From: Ascarosepion bandense
Lineage: Eukaryota > Mollusca > Cephalopoda > Sepiida > Sepiidae
Length of the DNA stretch: 64,000 nt
Direction: 5' to 3'
Assembly: GCA_037127315.1 (NCBI GenBank)
Contig: JBBBDQ010000350.1
Location: forward strand, 4,202,001-4,266,000
Below are positions 56,108 to 64,000 of the stretch, in pieces. The first letter of the stretch is position 1, and the number at the start of each line of letters is the position of its first letter. The notes beneath the pieces are model-generated. The model searched no databases. It was not told where the DNA came from and worked only from the letters and a program-made list of their open reading frames with translations. A program made the position numbers and the translations under genes.

Positions 56108-56822
56108 TATAGTTGGTTGCTTATCTATTCCGTTTGTAGTGAAGGGTAGTTGTATATTGTTGCAGGTTAACGGAATTTGGCCTTGTGGTAGATAGCCCAC
56201 TATAAGTCATAAAATGATTATAAAATCAAGAAAAGCAATTTGAGTATAAAAGTAACTTTTATATATACACATATCAATTAATATTTTACAATTAAAGTGA
56301 TAGTTGAATATAAGTCCAACGGAGGTTAAATGTTCATGACAAATAATAATGCTGAAAAAGATAATTAGTGTTTAGAAATGTGAGAAGCGGAGGTATGTGA
56401 GGAATGTCTTTGAAGTAGTCGCTCCTTAGGTCAATAAGTACTTTTGAGACAGGGGAGAAGGAAAGAGGCAAGTGTATTAACCACTCGACTTAAGTCAAGG
56501 GGATATTAATTACACTCTTCTCCTTGGTCTCTGCCTGGTCTGTCTGCTGGGTGCTTTTTGTCTCGGCTTTTTATATCTGCTTTTTGGACCAAAACAGCTC
56601 GTTTTGTGATTTCATATTTGTATTTGATTCTGGGCTTCGCATTGGCTGGTAAATAAAATTCGCGTAGGCTCGCGAAATGGAAATTTGATATTTGATTAAT
56701 TTTTATTTTTCAACCGGAACATCTGCGCGAATACACCTGCGCAGAGACAACTTTTGTTCATTTGCTTTCTGGTCGTTATAGAGCAAACATCCGGTCCCTC
56801 GCTCTTGCTCGGTATCACCACA
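56108..56822 (-). mobile_element. Solo-LTR-like repeat (copy 2)
   Basis: Homologous to 48100-48806 along its full length, with the same ends (plus-strand start TATAG, end TATCACCACA). Flanked by the direct repeat AGCTCAGCT (56099-56107 and 56823-56831). Confidence 0.55.
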
Positions 56823-56831
56823 AGCTCAGCT

Positions 56832-57112
56832 CAGCTCAGCCTCTTCTTTTACGTTCCATGTGCAGTCAAGATGTCATACAAGATGTTGGGGATCATGACT
56901 CTCCACGATTAACTGTCCTCTTTAGCTTTTAATAAATGTTGCATTTTTGTTATCTCAGCAAAAATCTTTCGTCATTTATTTACTTAATTTATGTGCTGTT
57001 TTCCTCTGTCCCTCTTGCCTTCAATTTGTTGCATAATAAGCTAGAGGTGAACTCTTTAGGTAGAACCGGTATCTTTAATAGGGATTTTTATGTAGCCGTA
57101 GGGAGATGGTTA
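56832..57112. other. No feature recognised
   Basis: Spacer between two LTR-like repeats. Confidence 0.35.
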
Positions 57113-57960
57113 ATGTTTCTTTGATTCAGCCTTGTGTCAGACATAAGCGAACTCCCTACAGCTTACAAGTTTTATCCAGAATTATCATCAGAATTATCAG
57201 AAGGTTTTCATCAGAAGGTTGGTTGTCGGCAGGTTGGAATATATGGAATTGTGTGGAATAATGTAAGAATAAAATATACATTTTTCATTTTAAAATAGAA
57301 ATTTATTAAAAGGAAAGAATAACATAAGTTGTAGGAGTTAATATGCAATTAGAAACATTATTAAGACGTTAAGGCTAGAGTTCGTGTTCAATGATAACGT
57401 TATGGCTATCAAGATTTGTAGAAAATGTTCGTAGTAGTAATTGTTGAAAGAGTATATGCGTACGTACGTATGTATGAATGTATTCAGTAGGAATGTCTTT
57501 GGATGGAGAAGAAGTAGAACAAATCGGTACACGAGAAATAAGGAGAAAGAGAACAAGATGCAACCTGACCTTATCTCCGGGTTGATTTGAAGTTGAAGTT
57601 GCATTTTAGTGTTGTCTTTCTCGTTGTTTCCGTCTGAGTCTCTGACTGACTGACGCTGATGAAGTCCTTTTATTGTAATCTACATTTTTCGCACTTACTC
57701 GCGAAGTCCTGTTTGGTCTTGCAAGTCGCTCCCATTGGTCAAAATTAATTTAACACCTACTTGCGAAATCTGGTTTTGACTTTTTCTTTAAGCATCTGGT
57801 CAATCCTTTTTCTATTTGGGAAAAACCAGGATTTCACACGTCATTGTGAATTTTTGTAAAAGTGAAGAAGGTTGATTTTAATTCTTAATTTCTTATCCAC
57901 TACAGTTACTTTCTCCGACAAAGGACTATGCTTGAAAACGAGTAGGAACCAGCCATAGCT
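57113..57960 (-). mobile_element. Second LTR-like repeat family (approximate bounds)
   Basis: The left 100 bases (GATTCAGCCTTGTGTCAGAC, CGAACTCCCTACAGCTTACA) recur in inverted orientation at 62688-62795. In the minus sense it carries GACCAATGGGAGCG (CCAAT) followed by ACAATAAAAGGAC (TATA-like), parallel to the family at 48100. The right limit is a guess. Confidence 0.35.
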
Positions 57961-57969
57961 AAATGTTAG

Positions 57970-58680
57970 CCTCATTTTGAACAGAACAGTTTCTGTCATT
58001 TTTAATTTGAGTCACATTTGTTGTAAGCTTGAAAAAAGATTTCCATCTTTTGACAAATGTGCGTCATTTTCATTCTTTAACGTTCAGTTTTGGAAGTGTT
58101 TTGGCAGAGGATGGAAAATGCGACAGGGAGATCCAAAGACACATTGGCATGGCCAAAGATGCATTTCAGAAGCTAACCAGGGAACAAAAGACAGGAAATT
58201 CTCATTAGAAACAAAGAAAAGAGTACTGGATTGCTATGTGATATCTGTCCTTCTGTATGGAAGTGAATGCTGAACAATCTCATCAAAGATGAAGGAGAGG
58301 CTTGAGGCAGCAGAAATGCGGTTTTACAGAAGGATGCTGAGGATACCATGGACAGAGCACGTGTGCAACGATGAGGTGTTGGAAAAGATGCAAATGAGAA
58401 GAAAACAGGTAACAAATATCAGGAAGAGAGAAATGAGGTTCCTGGGACGCATAATGAGGAAGGAATGCCGGGAGAACTTGATACACACAGGTCGAATAAA
58501 TGGAAGAAGAGACTAGGGTAAAGCAGCGTGAGACGTACTTGTTAGGTCTGAGCAAATGGTTGACGGAACGGGGCTTAGAAGAGATACCAAGAGAAAAATT
58601 ACTGAGAGCGACAAGAGACAGAGCCAAGTGGAAGTCCATGATCATCTACGTCCTGAAGGGACACGGCACATGAAGAAGAA
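57970..58680 (+). pseudogene. RTE-like LINE, reverse-transcriptase C-terminal end
   Basis: Encodes LSLETKKRVLDCYVISVLLY then GSEC, a stop, then MKERLEAAEMRFYRRMLRIP, NDEVLEKMQMRRKQVTNIRK and REMRFLGRIMRKE. This is the conserved tail of RTE-type endonuclease-reverse transcriptases. The catalytic part is missing. It ends in a (GAA)n-like 3' tract at 58668-58684. Confidence 0.7.
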
Positions 58681-58689
58681 GAAGTAGTA

Positions 58690-59085
58690 ATTCCAATTAA
58701 TAGTTTTATGCCTTATATTCCAAACAGTTTCTGTCAGAATTTATCTTGGAATACACTAAATAGTTTGGTTGGTATATTGAAAAGGAGACTACTTTAAATG
58801 TTACAAATTGCTACATTGATTGACCCAACTTAACTCAATAAAAAGGTATAGGGAAATTTATGCATTATAATATGTATAACTGAAATGTTTTATTGTGGAT
58901 CAAAAGCAGTGATGGATCAATATATTTTCTATGCCATTAGCTATAAGCGACAGATGTTTCGATTCGCATAAAAGTCGTATATTAATTGATTCATACATGA
59001 TCGAGATATATAAAGCGAAAAATATACAGTGAAAAACAAAGCATGACATGTAGTGAACGTGACTAAATGGATGACGGAACAGAGC
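58690..59085. other. No feature recognised
   Basis: AT-rich spacer. Confidence 0.4.
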
Positions 59086-59088
59086 TTA

Positions 59089-59117
59089 TCTAAACTTATT
59101 TATAAATGGAACTTTGT

Positions 59118-59160
<43 letters not shown>

Positions 59161-59507
59161 CTATAGACTCCGAAATGGCTGAACCGATTTTCTTTAAAAC
59201 TAATCCATGGTCCTGGAGCTCAGACTCTTTGGACGTTGGCACGAAAGACTAAAAAGCAATAGTTGTTTCCAGTTAAAGCGAAACCGTAGACTGAAAGAAA
59301 AATGAATGGATGCAAGTCAAATTTTGATTTCCTGGTATCGATATCAAATAAGTTTTTTTCGTCGTAAACTGAATATTGAAGGCTAAATAAGTCCTCTGAA
59401 TAAATGGTACCATGGCTGAGACTAAGAACTACAATTATACCTACCAAACCCGAAGCAAAAACTAAAATAAAAGGACTGAAAAAAAAAATACAGACACACA
59501 GGCAGAT

Positions 59508-59569
<62 letters not shown>

Positions 59570-59945
59570 CTTGCCTTTTATATGTATATATTATCGATTT
59601 TCTGCACTATTGTAAGAACTGCAACCTTGAAACTTCTGAATATCGTTTCTTATATCTTTGTCTATGAGTGTATGAAATTTGATTAAAATCGGACCACTCC
59701 TTCTATAACCCGATTTTTTCGATTATCGATTTTCGATATTTATCGGGAGTACCTCGACACAAAACCTAGCTAAGAACACTCGCAGACGCTTATAGTACAA
59801 CTGTGTAAATTTTCAAGAAAATCGGTTCAGCCGTTTTGGAGACTATAGGTAACGGACACACACACACAGACAGACAGACAGACACACACAGACACACACA
59901 CACACACACACACAGAGACAAAGTTCCATTTATAAATAATTTAGA
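59089..59945. mobile_element. Head-to-head Helitron-like copies
   Basis: The left arm (59089-59197, plus) and right arm (59945-59818, minus) are inverted copies of the same 5' end, TCTAAACTTATTTATAAATG versus TCTAAATTATTTATAAATGG. Between them is the body seen at 21793-22400 in the minus sense, without the 3' hairpin. Long (GT)n and (CA)n tracts at 59117-59157, 59513-59569 and 59856-59912 lie inside. Confidence 0.5.
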
Positions 59946-61195
59946 TAGATATATTTTTACGATCTGTGGAGTTTTTAGTCGTGTACATTTTTGTTCTTAG
60001 CTTGTGTATTTGCGTAAATATATATCTAATTCTGTTTATATGTTCATGCATTGAAATATGATTGTGTCTGTCTCGACCACATTCATTTAAGGCTGGTCAC
60101 GTTACGAATTCGCCTTGACTGTATCCAATATGTAGCAATTTAGTCTATGTACAAATAGTGCTTAAAAATTTAACAGACAAATTGACAAGTCGATAAAAGC
60201 TAAATTGTGTAATTTGTGTATGTATATATGCGTGGGTATATTAATCTGTATAGGTGTCTGTTTGCCAGTGTTTGTGAATATACTCGTCTATTTTTTCATG
60301 TGTGGATATTTGTAGGTTTATTTATGTATGCATTCTTTCTATTCCTCATTTAATATATGAATAACTTTCTAAATCTAATAAATTGTTGAACTTAGAATTT
60401 TTTTAAAATTTCGCAATAATAATAAAGTAGATCTAACAGTTAATTAATAATTCTGATCTCAATTTCATCAAATATTAATACTAATGCCCCCCCCCCCCCA
60501 ATTATTTTTAAGTCTGCCCACATATTCTCCAGTATAGAAGCTGCTTTGCCCTGGTTGGTCCACATTGTACATACAACAATGCCTCTCTGATTAAAGGGGT
60601 TTTACTTGTTTTTATCCTTTTAAAACCATTCAATTTGACATAAACCACATCACTTGACAAGATACAAGAAGTGTCGAAACGAAATATCTACTTTTGTAGT
60701 GATATTATATCCATGTTATAATTTCTGAATAAATAAAGGATATGACTTATCACTTAAACTTTATTAGATATGAATAGACGCCCTGTTTTTTTTTGTTTTT
60801 TTTTTTTGTTCTTATAACCGTGTCAGTTACCTCTACCGGTCTGTACCTTTGACAATCTTAATTAAGAAATACTATTGTTAACCCTTTAGGAACTTCCTTG
60901 TCAATGAAGGCTATTGACCCTTAAGGAACTTTTCTGGATACCTCACACTTCCTGTGCCTCACGAGGAAACAAATGCAGACTTTTTAAGTCACGAACAGTA
61001 GTCTATAAAATTAGTTTATTAAAGCTTCTTAAGTTGTAATAATTGTTAGTTATTTTCTTTGCAATTTAATAAACTAATTTGTATCATATTCTGTCGAAAT
61101 TGTCTCGTGCCTGACAACATGGAAAAAATGTTTAAACCACCAAAAACTTGACCTCGACTTGACCTTCCCCACAGCAGCAAAGGAATGGAAACACT
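59946..61195. other. No gene recognised
   Basis: AT-rich with C-run (60487-60499) and T-runs (60786-60809). No supported exon. Confidence 0.4.
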
Positions 61196-61199
61196 GTAG

Positions 61200-62275
61200 C
61201 TAGATAGATCTATCGCCCGGTTCACACTCCACCCACGTCTATTGAACAGGTTAAGAGGCTCAGCCCTTGTTCCCTGTTTAGGATGTGGTTTCCGGCTTTC
61301 CCTTTTCCAATCTTCTCACTTTGTTTTTTTTTCTTTCAATTGGAGTAGATAAATCTATCTATCGCCCGGTTCACACTCCACCCACGTCTATTGAACAGGT
61401 TAAGAGACTCATCCCTTGTTCCCTGTTTAGGATGTGGTTCCCGGCTTTCTCTTTTCCAATCTTCTCACTTTGTTTTTTTTTTCTTTCAATTGGAGTAGAT
61501 AGAGCTATCGCCCTGTTCACACACCACCCACGTCTATTGAACAGGTTCAGAGGCTCATCCCTTGTTCCCTGTTTAGGATGTGGTTCCCGGCTTTCTCTTT
61601 TCCAACCTTCTCACTTTGTTTTTTTTCTTTCAATTGGAGTAGATAGAGCTATCGCCCTGTTCACACTCCACCCACGTCTATTGAACAGGTTCAGAGGCTC
61701 ATCCCTTGTTCCCTGTTTAGGATGTGGTTCCCGGCTTTCTCTTTTCCAACCTTCTCACTTTGTTTTTTTTCTTTCAATTGGAGTAGATAGAGCTATCGCC
61801 CTGTTCACACTCCACCCACGTCTATTGAACAGGTTCAGAGGCTCATCCCTTGTTCCCTGTTTTGGATGTGGTTCCCGGCTTTCTCTTTTCCAATTTTCTC
61901 ACTTTGTTTTTTTTCTTTCAATTGGAGTAGATAAATCTATATATCGCCCGGTTCACACTCCACCCACGTCTATTGAACAGGTTCAGAGGCTCATCCCTTG
62001 TTCCCTGTTTTGGATGTGGTTCCCGGCTTTCTCTTTTCCAATTTTCTCACTTTGTTTTTTTTTTCTTTCAATTGGAGTAGATAGATCTATCTATCGCCCC
62101 CCGGTTCACACTCCACCCACGTCTATTGAACAGGTTCAGAGGCTCATCCCTTGTTCCCTGTTTAGGATGTGTTTTCCGGCTTTCTCTTTTCCAGTCTTTT
62201 CACTATTACGTAGCCCCCTGCACATCAGTGGCGTTACCGCCTTGCTCGGGGTGATACGATAAAAAAAAAATGTTA
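61200..62275 (+). repeat. LINE 3' end with tandemly amplified UTR unit
   Basis: Seven units marked by TTCACACTCCACCCACGTCT start at 61221, 61370, 61516, 61660, 61804, 61952 and 62105 (spacing 144-153). The last is followed by the normal LINE end TAGCCCCCTGCACATCAGTG, GCCTTGCTCGGGGTGATACG and an A-run. Length varies mostly at a T-run and at a TAGATAGATC-type stretch. A 325-codon open frame across the array is a by-product. Confidence 0.9.
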
Positions 62276-62380
62276 AACATTTTCTTTGAAGAATGCAGGG
62301 ACACTAACTCTTTAACAATTTAAGGTTGCTTTTATCTGCGTTTCATTCGGAGTTTACGAATAAATAGAAGATCGTACTAA
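62276..62380. other. Spacer
   Basis: Nothing recognised. Confidence 0.4.
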
Positions 62381-62675
62381 CGTGTGTTGTGGCGCAGTGG
62401 ATATCGGCTAGGGACGAGGAATCGGGGAGCCGAGTTCGAATTCCAGTTGGATTCCTTGCATTCACTTACGCACGAAGGTATTAATCATTTAATCCGTTTC
62501 TTCCTTCCCTCCAGTTATATGTTAAATAACAAAACAAATTGCAGTCTATAACTTTGGCTAACAACCAGTCTACCGTAGAAAGTAATGGTAACCTACTGGG
62601 GAATAATCTTCTGCCCAGTCAGTCATATCTCTTTTGAGACATGATCGCCCAAGCGTGTATCACGTATGGCACAAC
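62381..62675 (+). repeat. tRNA-derived SINE, family 1 (clear head)
   Basis: GTGTTGTGGCGCAGTGGATA (box A) and CCGAGTTCGAATTCC (box B) give the best promoter boxes of this family in the window. The body ends near GTATCACGTATGGCAC. Confidence 0.85.
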
Positions 62676-62687
62676 CTTCTGATAACG

Positions 62688-62795
62688 ATGACAACCTTCT
62701 GATGATAATTCTGCATAAAACTTGTAAGCTGTAGGGAGTTCGGTTAAGTCTGACACAGGGCCGAATCAAAGAAACATCACACGCACCCCCCACGC
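62688..62795 (+). mobile_element. Fragment of the second LTR-like family
   Basis: Inverse complement of 57113-57230, including CTTGTAAGCTGTAGGGAGTT and AGTCTGACACAGGG. Confidence 0.6.
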
Positions 62796-62799
62796 AACA

Positions 62800-63010
62800 G
62801 AATTCCTTTCTGTTTATTAAATTTGCATCCCTGATAGCTACAATCTCTAAAAAATTCAAATGCAACGCCAATTACCATATTCTATGTTTCTGAATTCCTT
62901 TTATCTTTTATTCCTTCTTTAATATACCCTGTACCCTGTTCTTTTTTTCTCTCCCTTGCGTACTAGTGACGGTTCCTCCTTGCTTGGGGTGAAATGATAA
63001 AAAAAAAATA
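62800..63010 (+). mobile_element. LINE 3'-end fragment
   Basis: Contains the end of the RT frame (GCATCCCTGATAGCTACAAT) and the tail CTCCTTGCTTGGGGTGAAAT then GATAAAAAAAAA. It lies 200 bases upstream of the GGACT-like start codon. Confidence 0.75.
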
Positions 63011-63209
63011 ACCAAGTTATTTATTTTCAAGGGGAGACAACTCTATTTATCAAATTCATTGCACACCGAACAACTCACAAAAAGAGATGTTTATTTCTCA
63101 TATTGTCGTGTTATTTTCTGCAGATTTGTGACTTTGTTGTCAAATCGGATTTGTAAGAAATTGTAAAAAGTGCATGTGATTTGTTTAAGTGAATTGAAAG
63201 CGAATCAAA

Positions 63210-63407
63210 ATGTCATCAACATTAATGCATCGTGTGTTTGTCTATGGGACCTTAAAAACCAACCAGCCGAATTATTACGTACTCGAAAATTCCAATCACG
63301 GCGTGGCTCAGTTTATCGGAAAAGGTATCACAAAAAGTTTGTATCCTTTGGTTGTAGCATGTCGTTACAATATACCATTCCTTCTGCCCTTTGAAGGAAA
63401 AGGCAAG
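63210..63407 (+). CDS. GGACT: Gamma-glutamylaminecyclotransferase-like protein, first coding exon
   Basis: The ATG at 63210 opens 66 codons to a CAAG|GTAAGA donor in phase 0. The residues MHRVFVYGTLKTNQPNYYVL, then GVAQFIGKGIT, YPLVVA and NIPFLLPFEGKGK follow the AIG2/gamma-glutamylcyclotransferase fold start. VFVYGTLK is the conserved glycine-containing loop that binds the gamma-glutamyl group; the NIPFLL and YPLVVA blocks are characteristic of GGACT and its A2LD1 relatives. The enzyme releases 5-oxoproline and lysine from gamma-glutamyl-epsilon-lysine during breakdown of transglutaminase-crosslinked proteins, in the cytosol. The catalytic Glu lies in a later exon beyond the window. The symbol rests on similarity. 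An upstream LINE and SINE lie within 850 bases. Confidence 0.85.
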
Positions 63408-64000
63408 GTAAGATTGAACTGGGTTTTCCTTTTCATTAACAAATAAAATACTTTGTTGATGTGAGTTTTTAAAGTTTTACTACGATCCGTCAAATTATTT
63501 TAGCTAGCACAACTCTTCGACCAACTTGTGTTGCTTCTTCATCAATGAGAATTAAATTTTAAATTTCTACAAATAATTTGAGAAACCAGTTTTCAAACCA
63601 TTGTGCTCAGTCTGATGGGGACGTGTTAAAAAAAACAATAATTAATAAAATAAACATAAAATGAAAATGAAATGTCAATTGTAAATTGAATAATAAAAAA
63701 AAGCAAAGTTAGCTTGTATTTTTTTCATTTTCAACTGTTGATTTATTTAAAAAAAACAAACTTTTTTTTTTTTTTTTTTTTAGAAAAATGCTTTTGTTTT
63801 TAGTTACTTTTCATAAAATTTATACTATAATAATACTAGTCTTCATTCAGAGGTGAAATTCAACGTGTTTGACTTTGGTCTTTGAACGAATTTATTTTCA
63901 AAACACAACCCTTCAGCTTATCAGTTGGGAGGTGACCAGGGTGAGAAAACAGGTAGTTCTCCTTCGCTTGGAGGGGGTGGGGACGGAAAAAAAAAAAAAA
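63408..64000 (+). other. First intron of the GGACT-like gene (partial)
   Basis: Begins GTAAGA and runs off the window. AT-rich with a T-run at 63762-63781 and an A-run at the window end. No second exon is visible. Confidence 0.7.

Noticed and set aside
56099..56831. Exact target-site duplication length for the LTR-like repeats
   Set aside because: The direct repeats differ in length between the two copies and one lies in a simple repeat (AGCTC)n, so the length cannot be fixed by eye.
59220..59567. Minus-strand frame with a Cys-Val repeat and plus-strand frame with a Thr-His repeat
   Set aside because: Both are products of the (CA)n/(GT)n tract inside a Helitron-like copy.
60780..61080. piggyBac-like terminus at TTAACCCTTTAGG
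   Set aside because: No inverted partner flanked by TTAA was found nearby.
61285..62262. 325-codon open frame
   Set aside because: It is a translation of the tandem LINE 3' UTR units; the protein simply repeats once per unit and has no family features.
62381..62460. Functional tRNA gene
   Set aside because: Box A and box B are present but no cloverleaf with a sound anticodon arm and acceptor stem can be drawn, and the sequence continues into a SINE body found at many sites.

Overview
This is animal nuclear DNA: AT-rich, intron-containing and dominated by mobile elements. Several tRNA-derived SINE families, many 5'-truncated LINE copies ending in the same 3' tail, (TA)n and (CA)n tracts, a C2H2 zinc-finger gene and a gamma-glutamylaminecyclotransferase exon together suggest a mollusc, most likely a cephalopod. 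The taxonomic call is inference; no rRNA or mitochondrial sequence was available to test it.

Host genes. (1) A complete three-coding-exon gene lies on the minus strand (15671-15533, 11791-10904, 8114-7798). Its intron phases match at both junctions. It encodes a 447-residue protein with three C-terminal C2H2 fingers, a Ser/Asn-rich middle with a phosphorylation-dependent sumoylation motif, and an unrecognised N-terminus. Its introns hold SINEs and dead mariners. A CpG-bearing segment with CACGTG and TCTCGCGA motifs at about 21.2 kb is a candidate promoter. (2) A weaker minus-strand model at 47.65-46.5 kb has well-formed splice sites and would encode a 38-residue peptide. (3) The first coding exon of a GGACT-like gene is at 63210-63407 on the plus strand, and the gene runs off the window.

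Mobile layout. 0-33 kb: LINE fragments of one jockey/CR1-like family, SINEs (one fused to a 5S rRNA-like segment), mariner and pogo-type relics, a Penelope-like remnant, RTE-like fragments and a piggyBac-type MITE with perfect 40-bp inverted ends. 33378-45820: three LTR retrotransposons nested inside each other. Outer element A is on the minus strand with TSD TGGTC; B is in A; C is in B. LTR divergence falls from A to C, which orders the insertions. C is very young but lacks protease and most of reverse transcriptase. 47.9-51.2 kb: LINE copies interrupted by an LTR-like repeat and by a mariner. 51.3-54.9 kb: a GC-richer Tx1-like LINE, followed by two 200-bp repeats whose first part matches U2 snRNA stem-loop I. 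56-63 kb: LTR-like repeats, an RTE-like LINE end, Helitron-like copies, and a LINE 3' end expanded into about seven 144-153 bp tandem units.

The layout is best read as repeated insertion of elements into older elements. The most unusual items are the snRNA-like tandem repeat beside the Tx1-like LINE, the triple LTR nest with an RT-less youngest member, the 5S/tRNA composite, and the zinc-finger gene with its unrecognised N-terminal exon.
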